Below, one piece after another: positions 30,916 through 38,679 of a stretch of DNA of 64,000 nucleotides. The first letter of the stretch is position 1, and every line of letters starts with the position of its first letter. The stretch is from Thermomicrobiales bacterium. GTDB taxonomy: Bacteria > Chloroflexota > Chloroflexia > Thermomicrobiales > CFX8. The notes under the pieces were generated by a model, which saw only the letters and a program-made list of their open reading frames with translations, was not told the origin of the DNA and did not search any database. The DNA lies in the NCBI GenBank assembly GCA_037045155.1, contig JBAOIG010000002.1:1-64000 (forward strand), written 5' to 3'. A program made the translations under genes and the position numbers.

Positions 30916-32001
30916 TCAGGGGGGAAGCGAACTAGTGGCCGCAGGGCGAGGCCGAGGACGGGGCCGAGCGGCGCAGGGTGAGCCCGAGCCCGAGGCGCAG
31001 GGTGAGCCCGAGCCCGAGGCGCAGGGGGTGCCGGAAGCGCAGGGCGATCCGGAGGCGCAGGGCTCGCTGCCCGAGGTGCACCACGCCACGCGCGCGACGA
31101 TGGCGACCTGGGCGGCGGAGATGATCGCGAGCCCCGCGATGCCCATGAGCACCGTGTAGCCGAGGCCCTTGCGCACGAGCCCGAGGTCGCCCGGGACCAC
31201 CGCGACCACCTCGCTGGGCGACTGCGCGCGGAAGGGGGCGGGCTCCATGGTGGGGTGGCTGTGCGGGCGCACCAGCACGTGGTCGAGCACCGGCGCCCAG
31301 ACGAGCGGAGTGGAGACGTGCTCGACCTCGCGCGGGACGATCGCGAGCGCGCCGTCGCTGACCGCCTGCTCGAAGCGGGCGAGGCGCACCGCGCGCAGCA
31401 TCGCCGCGAGGGTGAGCACCGAGGCGACCACCGTGAGGCCCACCGAGGCGGCGTGAAGGACGTCGATGCGGTAGCGCCAGCCGGCGAGGCCCGCGCAGGC
31501 GCCGATGAGCGTAGCGGCCTCGATGGAGAGGCGCTCGGCGCGGCTGGCCGAGGGCTCACGCTGGGCCGCGCGCACCCGCAGCGACCAGAGCGAGAAGAGG
31601 ACGCCGAAGCCCCCGCCGACCAGCAGCCCGTACGCCACCCCGTAGGCCGTGGCCACCGGCAGGAAGCGCGTGAGCGCGAAGCCCGCGCTGGCGACGACGG
31701 CGATGGAGACGACCGCGCCGCCGAGGGCGCCGAGGAGCAGCGAGCGCCCGAGGGTGCGGACGACCGCCTGCGCGTCGCTGCCGTCGGGCTGCGCGGCGGC
31801 GCGGGCGACGTAGGCCCCGCAGATCGCCCCGAGGAGCAGCGTGGGCAGCCACCCCAGCGGGGCCGCGTGCTCGGCGCCGACCCACTGGAACATCAGCGGC
31901 GACAGGAGCGCGCCGAGCGTCGCGAAGAGGACGCGCGTGGCCCTGAGGGATGAGGCCGCGTCGACGGTGCGGAGGGGGTGCGGGAATGGCGTGGCGTCCA
32001 T
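30916..32001 (-). CDS. multi-pass membrane protein with cysteine-glycine-serine-rich tail
   Basis: About 361 residues from the ATG at 32001 ([20 protein letters not shown]); a longer frame to 32076 lacks a better start. Six or more hydrophobic segments are visible, for example [59 protein letters not shown] and [20 protein letters not shown]. The last 45 residues are low-complexity with a repeated PCASG motif carrying seven cysteines, then an arginine/proline run. The tail is encoded by imperfect 24-base DNA repeats (30971-31018). Its function is not recognised. It lies 46 bases downstream of rodA and could be in the same transcript. Confidence 0.7.
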   Translation of the reverse strand: MDATPFPHPLRTVDAASSLRATRVLFATLGALLSPLMFQWVGAEHAAPLGWLPTLLLGAICGAYVARAAAQPDGSDAQAVVRTLGRSLLLGALGGAVVSIAVVASAGFALTRFLPVATAYGVAYGLLVGGGFGVLFSLWSLRVRAAQREPSASRAERLSIEAATLIGACAGLAGWRYRIDVLHAASVGLTVVASVLTLAAMLRAVRLARFEQAVSDGALAIVPREVEHVSTPLVWAPVLDHVLVRPHSHPTMEPAPFRAQSPSEVVAVVPGDLGLVRKGLGYTVLMGIAGLAIISAAQVAIVARVAWCTSGSEPCASGSPCASGTPCASGSGSPCASGSGSPCAARPRPRPRPAATSSLPP

Positions 32002-32047
32002 AGGGGGTCGAGCATGAACCCGCGGCCCCGGGGTGACCAGCCCTCCC

Positions 32048-33158
32048 CTACAAGGCCCTGCGGCGCATGGAGACATTCATCAGCAGCCCCACCCCGATCA
32101 GGATCGCGAGCACGCTCGAGCCGCCGTAGGAGAAGAAGGGCAGGGTCACGCCGACCACCGGGAGGCTGCGGGTGACCATCCCGACGTTGAACACCACGTG
32201 CCAGAAGAAGAGGGCCGAGACGCCGACGGCGATGGCGGCGCCGAAGCGGTCCTTGGCGAGCGAGGCGATGCGCAGGGCCCAGAGGATGAGGAAGAGGTAG
32301 AGCAGCAGCACGATCACGACCCCGAAGAAGCCCTGCTCCTGGGCCCACACCGGGAAGGGGAAGTCGGTGTGCGTGTCGGGCAGGAAGTGCTGCTGGTTCT
32401 GGGTGCTCTGCATGAACCCCTGACCCCACCAGCGGCCGCTGCCGATGGCCACCATGCTCTGGTGCGCCTGCCAGCCGGTGCCCTGCACGTCGACCTGCTC
32501 GCTCATGAACGAGGTCAGCCGCTCCTTCTGGTACTGCCTTCAGGCCGTAGAGCCAGAGCAGGGTCCCACCGACGAGGCCGCCGCCCACGATGACCCCGAG
32601 GGTGCGCAAGGAGATGCGCACCAGCGAGAGGGTGCTCACCGCCACGAGGCCCACGATGAGGGCCGTCCCGAGGTCGGGCTGGGCCATGATGAGCCCCAGC
32701 GGAAGGGCGATGAGGGCGCCCGGGGCGATGAGGTCGCGCAGGGACCACGGCCCGCTGCGCTGGTCGCGGTGCACGTAGCGCGCGACCGCGAGCATCAGGC
32801 ACAGCTTCACGAACTCGCTGGGCTGGAAGAGGAAGCTCCCGAGCTGGATCCAGCGGTGCGTCCCTCGGATGCTCTTGCCCAGCAGGAACACCAGCACCAG
32901 CGCCGCGATCGACCCGATGTACGCGCCGTACGCGTATCGCTCGTAGACCTTGTAGTCGATGGCCGCGACGATCACCGCCACGCCGCCGCCGAGGGCGAGC
33001 CAGTAGATCTGCTGGATGTAAAGCTCAGCGCGCGCTCCGGTCTGCGCGCTGGTGGCGGAGTAGAGGTTGACCACCCCGAGCGTCGCGATGACGCACACCA
33101 CGAGGAAGAGCGGCCAGTCGAAGTCGTCCCGGAGCCGATGCTGTATCGTGCGCGCCAT
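32048..33158 (-). CDS. rodA: rod-shape/elongasome glycosyltransferase RodA (one frame break)
   Basis: RodA is the SEDS-family peptidoglycan polymerase that works with PBP2 during cell elongation. Starting at 33158 ([20 protein letters not shown]) the protein shows the SEDS helices and signatures [20 protein letters not shown] and [16 protein letters not shown], then [20 protein letters not shown], and after the break [60 protein letters not shown]. One extra G near 32537 shifts the frame between LYGLK and [10 protein letters not shown]. About 370 residues, normal length. It directly follows mrdA, the standard mrdA-rodA order. Confidence 0.93.
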
Positions 33159-33177
33159 AAGGGGTTCTTCGGGGGCC

Positions 33178-33945
33178 TCAGCGCCTGGGCTGGTGGGCCC
33201 GCCAGGTGGCCACGCTGGGAATGGGTGCGCCAGGGCGGATGCGGGTGAAGTACTCCCGCACCACCTGGGTCATGAGCGGCGCCGCCTCGTGGCCGCCGGA
33301 GCCGCCGTGCTCGACCAGCAGCACCACGGCGATCTCGGGGCTGGCCGCCGGGGCGAAGCCCGCGAACCACGCGTGGTCGCGCTGCGTCGACCAGCTGCGC
33401 CGCGGGTCCGTCGGGTCGCGCACGATGCGGGACACCTGCGCGGTGCCGGTCTTGCCGGCGACGTCGACCTCGGCGACCTGCGCGGCGTGCGCCGTGCCGT
33501 GCGCGTCGGAGATCACCCCGGCGAGCGCGTTGGTGATCATCGTGAGGTGCGCCGGGGTGACGCTCACCTGACGCCGCACGGTGGGGGGAAAGGTCTGGAT
33601 GATGGTCCCGTCGGGGCCCTCGACGCGCGAGACGAGCTGCGGGACGAAGAGCGTGCCGCCGTTGGCGAGGGCGGCGTAGGCCATGGCGAGCTGGAGCACC
33701 GTGACGCGCACGTTCCCCTGGCCGATGGCGGTGTTGAGCGTGTGCCCGATGCGAAACTGCCCCGGGTAGTTCTGCGCGTACCAGGCGCGGGTCGGGATGA
33801 ACCCCGGGGTCTCCTGGTTGATCCCGATGCCCGAGCGGTGGCCGAGGCCGAAGTCGAAGGCCATGCTCGCGATGCGGTCCATCGTGACGGCCTCGGCGAG
33901 CGTGTAGAAGTACACGTTGCACGACTCCACCAGCGCCCGGTTGCG
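33178..33945 (-). CDS. mrdA: penicillin-binding protein 2, C-terminal fragment cut at the contig join
   Basis: PBP2 is the transpeptidase partner of RodA. Only the C-terminal 250 residues are here. Reading from the join: ALVESCNVYFYTLAEAVTMD is the SxN motif region (SCN), TGTAQVSRIVRDPT with VAGKTGTAQ is the KTG motif, and QETPGFIPTRAWYAQNYPGQ plus IGQGNVRVTVLQLAMAYAAL are standard PBP2 text. The SxxK motif and the N-terminal domain are missing. Homology stops at about 33942, where the sequence changes composition and strand logic, so truncation is an assembly effect. The 20-base gap to rodA shows an operon. Confidence 0.92.
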   Translation of the reverse strand, partial: RNRALVESCNVYFYTLAEAVTMDRIASMAFDFGLGHRSGIGINQETPGFIPTRAWYAQNYPGQFRIGHTLNTAIGQGNVRVTVLQLAMAYAALANGGTLFVPQLVSRVEGPDGTIIQTFPPTVRRQVSVTPAHLTMITNALAGVISDAHGTAHAAQVAEVDVAGKTGTAQVSRIVRDPTDPRRSWSTQRDHAWFAGFAPAASPEIAVVLLVEHGGSGGHEAAPLMTQVVREYFTRIRPGAPIPSVATWRAHQPRR

Positions 33946-33960
33946 ACGGCGCAGTCGCCT
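33935..33960. other. probable assembly join between two genomes
   Basis: PBP2 homology on the minus strand ends at about 33942 and, on the plus strand, the end of another protein begins at once in frame (GAVAFKPAIDMNRV). GC content and codon style change here, the indel errors seen to the left stop, and the gene content switches from Myxococcota-like to Chloroflexota-like. No integrase, insertion sequence, tRNA or repeat is visible at the site. Confidence 0.75.
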
Positions 33961-34073
33961 TCAAGCCCGCAATCGACATGAATCGAGTCATCATGGGCGG
34001 GCAGATGGTCATCATCGCCGCGATGATCATCGCCGGTGGAATCATTCGGGCGCGAATGAAGGCTGCGCGCTGA
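33946..34073 (+). CDS. C-terminal fragment of a membrane protein, cut at the join
   Basis: The frame ending at TGA 34071-34073 gives GAVAFKPAIDMNRVIMGGQM followed by VIIAAMIIAGGIIRARMKAA and R. There is an internal ATG at 33978 (31 residues), but no ribosome-binding site, and the in-frame sequence continues up to the join, so a truncated longer protein with a C-terminal membrane anchor is more likely than a small peptide gene. A single hydrophobic segment of about 18 residues is flanked by basic residues. Identity unknown. Confidence 0.4.
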
Positions 34074-34102
34074 CAGCGCGGCAATCGTGAGACGGAGCTG
34101 GT

Positions 34103-35143
34103 GTGCGCTGGACAATCGGCATCCTTGGGCTAACTCACGACCACGTCTGGACGCACCTCTCCGACCTGGCGCGTCGCGACGATGTGCGGCTATCGATCGC
34201 CGAGCCGCGCGCCGGACTTCGCGCCCAGGCCGAGGGAGTGCATGGAGGCATCCGCCTCTATGACGACGCGGCGGCGTTGCTGGAACACGAGCAGCCACAA
34301 GCGGTGTTGGTGTTCACCGACAACGCCGGCTCCGCCGCGTTCGTCGAGTTGGCGGCGTCCCACGGCGCAGCGGTGATGGTCGAGAAGCCGATGGCTGACC
34401 GTCTGGCCAACGCCGAGCGGATGATGGTGGCGGCCGGCCGGGCTCATGTGCCGCTCATGGTCAACTGGCCGACGGCATGGAACCCGGCGATTCGTCATGC
34501 GCTGAAGCTGGCAGCCGACGGCGAGATTGGCGAGATCACCCGTTTCAGCTTCCGCGGCGGCCACGCCGGCCCGCGCGCGTTCGGTGTCTCGGACGCATTC
34601 GCCGAGTGGCTCTACGACCCGGCTCGCAATGGCGGCGGAGCGTATATCGACTACTGCGGATACGGCGCGTCGATGGCCCGGCTGCTCCTCGGCCTTCCCA
34701 GCCGCGTTCAGGCGACGATCGGCCGTCTTCGGACCGACGACAGCATGGTTGACGACAATGCAGTCCTGACACTACGGTATCCACGGGCGATGGCTGTGGT
34801 GGAAGCGAGCTGGACGGCCGCCGGGCCGGTGCCACAGCCCGGGCCGGTCATCGCGGGCGAGCGAGCCAGTCTCGTTGTTCTGCCAGGCGCCGCCAGCCGG
34901 CCAGCGCGAGTTCTGCGCGTTTCGTCCGACACGCCGGAGGGCGAGGATCTGGATATCCCGCCCTTGTCAGCCGACGAGGGCAGCGCCACGAGCTACTTCC
35001 TGACACGCCTGCACGACGGCCACCCGATCGACGGCCTTGTCAGCGCCCGCGTCGGACGGGATACCCAGGAGATCCTCGAAGCCGGCCTCCGTGCCGACCG
35101 CGAGGATCGTTCCGTCTCGCTGCCATTGCCGATCGGGGTGTGA
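34103..35143 (+). CDS. Gfo/Idh/MocA family oxidoreductase
   Basis: A 346-residue NAD(P)-dependent oxidoreductase of the sugar/inositol dehydrogenase superfamily. Start GTG at 34103 (VRWTIGILGLTHDHVWTHLS). The dinucleotide-binding motif is GILGLTHDH, a departure from the usual GxGxxG in which the second Gly is replaced; the EKP motif is present in AAVMVEKPMADRLANAERMM, and the C-terminal alpha/beta domain includes GGAYIDYCGYGASMARLLLG where other members have a catalytic D/H pair. Substrate unknown. It is followed after 90 bases by a second member of the family, suggesting a shared carbohydrate or cyclitol pathway. Confidence 0.85.
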   Translation: MRWTIGILGLTHDHVWTHLSDLARRDDVRLSIAEPRAGLRAQAEGVHGGIRLYDDAAALLEHEQPQAVLVFTDNAGSAAFVELAASHGAAVMVEKPMADRLANAERMMVAAGRAHVPLMVNWPTAWNPAIRHALKLAADGEIGEITRFSFRGGHAGPRAFGVSDAFAEWLYDPARNGGGAYIDYCGYGASMARLLLGLPSRVQATIGRLRTDDSMVDDNAVLTLRYPRAMAVVEASWTAAGPVPQPGPVIAGERASLVVLPGAASRPARVLRVSSDTPEGEDLDIPPLSADEGSATSYFLTRLHDGHPIDGLVSARVGRDTQEILEAGLRADREDRSVSLPLPIGV

Positions 35144-35233
35144 CGCGCGGGGACAAGCCTCCTGCGCCCGCCCCGTTTCTCGTACCATGCCATTCATCGG
35201 ACACGTTGCGAATTCGTATCGGAGGAGCGCCGT

Positions 35234-36493
35234 ATGGCAGAGCCGGTTCGGGTCGGGGTAATCGGATGCGGGCGGATCTTGCCGGCCCATCTGCGAGGGA
35301 TGCATGCGCTGCGGGACGCAGGGATCGAAGATTTCCGGGTGACGGCGCTGGTTGCGCGCGACCCGGCCGACGCCGAGCGTTTTCGCAAGCGTGGCGAGGG
35401 ACCGCCACCGCGTCCGCCTGTCTCGACAAACCCCGCCGACTCGCTGGCCGCTCCTCACCGCTATATCAGCGATTTCCAGTCAGACATTGACGCCGAGGTG
35501 TATCCCGATGTCGCGTCGATGCTGGAGAGCGGCGCTGTCGACGCAGTAACGATTACCGCGTCGCTGCCTCAGCACCATCAGATCGGCCTCGCGTGCCTCG
35601 ACGCCGGGGTTCACGTCATGGTCGAGAAGCCACTGGCTGTCTCGGTCCGCGCCGGACGGGCGATGGTCGAGATGGCCGAGCGCAACGGGCTGACGCTCGG
35701 GGTGATGGAGATGGTTCGCTACGACCCGGCACTACGCCAGGCACGCTGGGCGATCGAGCGCGGCGAAATCGGCGATGTCCAGATGGTTGCCTCGGTGTCG
35801 ATCGGCGCCGGGGAATGGTCGCCGGATATCATCGTCGCGGACACTCCGTGGCGTCATCACAAGCTGGAGGCGGGGGCCGGCCCGGCTCTCGACATCGGCG
35901 TCCATATTGCCCACCGGCTACGCTACCTGGCCGGCGAGGTAGCGACAGTATCGGCGCTGACGCGCACGTTCGAGCCCCGTCGTGTGCGCCGAACTGGCGC
36001 GCCGTCGTCCGTCGTGGCCGAGACGGCCGCCGACGTGGACGATGCGTTCTTCGCGCTCATCGAGTTCGCCAACGGAGCGGCCGGGACGATCTCGTTTACC
36101 TGGGCCGGCCACGGCGCGCCGATCGCACTCCCCGGCGGGATGGCGATCTATGGCTCACGAGGCTGCCTGCACGGCGCAACTCTCATTCGGGACGACGGGA
36201 GCCGTGAGGCAGTAGCCGATCTCTTCGATCGCGAGGCGACGGCCGCCGAACGCGATGCCGCGACACCACACGGAGTAACCGACCCATTCGGCCTGGCCTA
36301 TCTCGACTGGCTGCGCGCAATCCGCGCTGGCAGCCAGCCGGAGACGAGCGGCGTCGAGGGGCTGCGTGACCTGGCGACGGCGTTCGCGATCAGCGAATCC
36401 GCGGCGGCCGGAGAATCCGTCACGGTCGACGGAGTCCTGGCAGGCACAATCGACAGTTGGCAGCGCGAGATCGACGCGCACTATGGGCTATAG
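35234..36493 (+). CDS. Gfo/Idh/MocA family oxidoreductase
   Basis: A 419-residue member of the same family as its upstream neighbour but not a close duplicate. A good ribosome-binding site (CGGAGGAGCG) precedes the ATG. N-terminal Rossmann motif VGVIGCGRILPAHLRGMHAL is canonical (GxGxxxxxH), the EKP motif is GVHVMVEKPLAVSVRAGRAM, and the substrate-domain signature is GAGPALDIGVHIAHRLRYLA with D and H placed as in the catalytic pair. An insertion of about 25 residues after the first beta-alpha unit (RGEGPPPRPPVSTNP) makes it longer than usual. Substrate cannot be told; paired oxidoreductases of this family often act on the same sugar. Confidence 0.9.
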   Translation: MAEPVRVGVIGCGRILPAHLRGMHALRDAGIEDFRVTALVARDPADAERFRKRGEGPPPRPPVSTNPADSLAAPHRYISDFQSDIDAEVYPDVASMLESGAVDAVTITASLPQHHQIGLACLDAGVHVMVEKPLAVSVRAGRAMVEMAERNGLTLGVMEMVRYDPALRQARWAIERGEIGDVQMVASVSIGAGEWSPDIIVADTPWRHHKLEAGAGPALDIGVHIAHRLRYLAGEVATVSALTRTFEPRRVRRTGAPSSVVAETAADVDDAFFALIEFANGAAGTISFTWAGHGAPIALPGGMAIYGSRGCLHGATLIRDDGSREAVADLFDREATAAERDAATPHGVTDPFGLAYLDWLRAIRAGSQPETSGVEGLRDLATAFAISESAAAGESVTVDGVLAGTIDSWQREIDAHYGL

Positions 36494-36510
36494 CCACACT
36501 ACGGTGTGGC
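36493..36510. terminator. hairpin across two converging stop codons
   Basis: GCCACAC (36493-36499), loop TACG, GTGTGGC (36504-36510): a perfect 7-bp stem with a stable-type tetraloop. It overlaps the TAG of the upstream oxidoreductase (36491-36493) and the TAG of the converging lipoprotein gene (36499-36501), so it could end transcription from both sides. No T-run follows on either strand, so strength is uncertain. Confidence 0.5.
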
Positions 36511-37389
36511 CGGCGGCTGAATTTCCGGCGTGCTGCCGATCGCCGTCAGCTTGAAGTCGATCTTGTAATGGGCATCAGTGCCGTCGGCGTTTGTCCAGGT
36601 GATCTCTCCCTGCTGGCGTACTGGCGTCCGCAGCTCATCGTCCACCCAGACATCGATCTGTCCTTTGGGGTTGTTGATTGTCTCATTGGCGGCGAACGAG
36701 GACGATTTGAGGAAGGTCTCGGCCAGCATCCGGTAATGGCGAGTGGATCGGCCGTCGATCTTCTCGGCGCCCAGATCCTGTGCGTCACTCCCTGTGACGA
36801 TCGGTGGAACGACCTGCAGGAACGTCGTGGGCGAGAACAGCGCCATGTCCGTTCCTTCCGGCAACGGCGCGGGATCACCGCCAGCCTGGGCGATGAATGA
36901 CTTATCGCCAACCTTCCAGATTTCCATGCTGTTTCCGCCACCATCGGTCTTGAGGTGGAAGTGGTCGATCGCCGACTGCTGGATGGAGTAGACGACCGTC
37001 ACATCACCAGGTCCGCCAACATTGCTCATCACAATGGCGAGATCTAACGAGAAGTTCGGGATCTTCTCCGGGTCGAGCGGCGGAATCTCGCCGATTGGCG
37101 CCTCGGCGATGATCGTTGCCGTCGGGCTTGCCGAACGGGTCGCGGTCGCGGCGGGCGAAGATGGAGAGGCGGAGATCGTCGGTGAGACTGCCGCGGTTGG
37201 CGACACCGCTGGCGATCCACTTGCAGTGGGGCTGGCAACAGCGTGCCCGGCAGTCGGCGACGCCACGACAGCGGAGGTCGTCGACGTGGCCGTGCTCTTC
37301 CCACCACCCGTCGAGCAGGCAGCCACCAGAAGAAGCACCGACAATGCGCCGAGACACGGGAGAATGAAGCGGCGAGAGACACGCGTCAT
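36499..37389 (-). CDS. lipoprotein, LolA/LppX-like fold possible
   Basis: A 296-residue lipoprotein: MTRVSRRFILPCLGALSVLL followed by LVAACSTGGG gives a signal peptide and lipobox (VAAC). A long Ala/Ser/Thr/Pro linker (about 30-95, repeats such as SPTASGSPAVSPT) follows, typical of Gram-positive-type surface proteins. The folded part starts near residue 105 and includes FSLDLAIVMSNVGGPGDVTV, DGRSTRHYRMLAETFLKSSS and GQIDVWVDDELRTPVRQQGE, a curved-beta-sheet pattern like LppX/LolA-type lipoproteins. The start at 37389 lies well before the lipobox; an upstream extension to 37530 has no signal character. Ligand unknown. Confidence 0.75.
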   Translation of the reverse strand: MTRVSRRFILPCLGALSVLLLVAACSTGGGKSTATSTTSAVVASPTAGHAVASPTASGSPAVSPTAAVSPTISASPSSPAATATRSASPTATIIAEAPIGEIPPLDPEKIPNFSLDLAIVMSNVGGPGDVTVVYSIQQSAIDHFHLKTDGGGNSMEIWKVGDKSFIAQAGGDPAPLPEGTDMALFSPTTFLQVVPPIVTGSDAQDLGAEKIDGRSTRHYRMLAETFLKSSSFAANETINNPKGQIDVWVDDELRTPVRQQGEITWTNADGTDAHYKIDFKLTAIGSTPEIQPPATP

Positions 37390-37441
37390 GGGGCAACCCC
37401 TTCGGAACGTGAGCGACAGCGCTCGGCAGAAAGACGGCCCA

Positions 37442-37933
37442 CTACCAGCGAACCTCGGCCGCCGGCTGGCCGGCGGCATCGAACGTCGAGACCACCCATG
37501 CGCACGGACGCACGAAACCGCTCGGGCCATCCTCGATCAGCAGTTCGCGCAATGCCGCCGGTTCGATGTCGGTGTCGGATGCGACACGCACGAAGCGCGC
37601 GGCAGGCTTGTCCTCAACATCGGAGGCGTCCTCCAGGGCGCAGAGGACACAGACGAGGAGTTGGCGGCCGGCCTGCTCAACGATGTAGACGAGCCGCTCC
37701 GGCCGGACAACCGCTCCGGTGATGGTCAGCGCGACGCGGCGAGCAGCCTGCTGCAGGCTCTCACCCTGGCGCACTTCTCCGACCGGCAGCTTGACGCTGC
37801 CGAAGGCGACCGTCACCAATACCTCGCCGCTGCCGCCCATGTCGGCCGGCAGCGGAGTCACCGGCGCTACCCGCAGGTCAATGCCCGACGGCTCCGGCGC
37901 GGCCGACCGGGGCAACCAGTCCTCTTCGATCAT
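37442..37933 (-). CDS. Nudix-fold protein with degenerate Nudix box
   Basis: A 163-residue protein with a Nudix-like middle. The Nudix box G-x5-E-x7-R-E-U-x-E-E-x-G lines up without gaps: G52, E58, R66 and G73 are present, but the metal-binding glutamates are replaced by V67, T70 and I71 (GEVRQGESLQQAARRVALTI). The surrounding pattern, a beta strand before the box (VLVTVAFGSVKLPVGEV) and LVYIVEQAGRQLLVCVLCAL after it, also fits the fold. Catalysis of nucleoside-diphosphate hydrolysis is therefore unlikely; a binding or regulatory role is more probable. It is 17 bases upstream of, and probably co-transcribed with, nothing obvious: the next minus-strand gene upstream is the nitroreductase (ends at 37951). 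Confidence 0.65.
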   Translation of the reverse strand: MIEEDWLPRSAAPEPSGIDLRVAPVTPLPADMGGSGEVLVTVAFGSVKLPVGEVRQGESLQQAARRVALTITGAVVRPERLVYIVEQAGRQLLVCVLCALEDASDVEDKPAARFVRVASDTDIEPAALRELLIEDGPSGFVRPCAWVVSTFDAAGQPAAEVRW

Positions 37934-37950
37934 TCCTCACGCCTTCCGTG

Positions 37951-38544
37951 CTACCAGCGTTCGCGATGGACGAAATCGTCGAGCGACCTGCGCCCTCGCT
38001 TCAGTGACGGCGACGGAACATCCTGGTCGGGGTAACCGATCGGGATGACGCCAACCGGCGTGACCTCATCCGGGATGCCAAGCAGTGCCTTCAGCCGAGG
38101 AGTATCCGGGATACCGGCATACCCGGCCGCCAGCCCATTGTCGACGACGGCCAGCAGGAGTGTCTGCACCGAGCAGCCGATATCGATAAACCAGAACGGC
38201 ACCGGCCACTCGATCTCGCTGCCATCACCCTGAACCTTGTCCGACTCCTGATAGCGGCGATGGTAGGCCGCCTCACTGACGCAAGGGATTGCTTGCAGCG
38301 GGGCTTCGGACACCCAGGGATGCCCGAACGCGTCCTCATAGTGCTCTTCCTCGCCGCAGCAGCGAGCAACTTCTTTGCGCAAATCGGGATCGGTCACGAT
38401 GATGAACGACTGACCCTGGGTGAAGCCCGCGCTCGGCGCGCGCTGAGCGAGCCGCATCAATTCGTCGACTATCTCGGGGTCGATCGGGTCTGGCCTGAAG
38501 TGCCGGACCATCCGCCGCTTCCGGACGACATCGGCAAATTCCAT
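37951..38544 (-). CDS. nitroreductase family FMN-dependent oxidoreductase
   Basis: A 197-residue protein, start at 38544 (MEFADVVRKRRMVRHFRPDP). The FMN-binding N-terminal motif RRMVRHFRPDPID, the helix with LAQRAPSAGFTQGQSFIIVT, the dimer/flavin element FWFIDIGCSVQTLLLAVVDN with GLAAGYAGIP, and the C-terminal VIPIGYPDQDVPSPSLKRGR are all standard for the family. These enzymes use FMN and NAD(P)H to reduce nitro compounds, quinones or flavins; some act in cofactor or dehalogenation pathways. The extra loop with HPWVSEAPLQAIPCVSEAAY is longer than in E. coli NfsB. The downstream Nudix-like gene starts 17 bases after its stop. Confidence 0.87.
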   Translation of the reverse strand: MEFADVVRKRRMVRHFRPDPIDPEIVDELMRLAQRAPSAGFTQGQSFIIVTDPDLRKEVARCCGEEEHYEDAFGHPWVSEAPLQAIPCVSEAAYHRRYQESDKVQGDGSEIEWPVPFWFIDIGCSVQTLLLAVVDNGLAAGYAGIPDTPRLKALLGIPDEVTPVGVIPIGYPDQDVPSPSLKRGRRSLDDFVHRERW

Positions 38545-38679
38545 CGCTGTCACATCCAATCGTGGCGCTCGGGCGCAGTAGCACACCGCGCCAGACGATA
38601 CAGTCTCACCGCTGGCGAGGCAAGGCAGGCCCAGCACTGTATGCTGACCATTGACCATTACACAGGAGGAACGAAGGAG

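Noticed and set aside
33935..33960. Horizontal transfer or integration site
   Set aside because: No integrase, tRNA, direct repeats or insertion sequence; both sides are truncated genes, as expected for a misassembly.
33978..34073. Independent 31-residue small membrane peptide gene
   Set aside because: No ribosome-binding site and the frame continues upstream to the join; a cut-off C-terminus is simpler.
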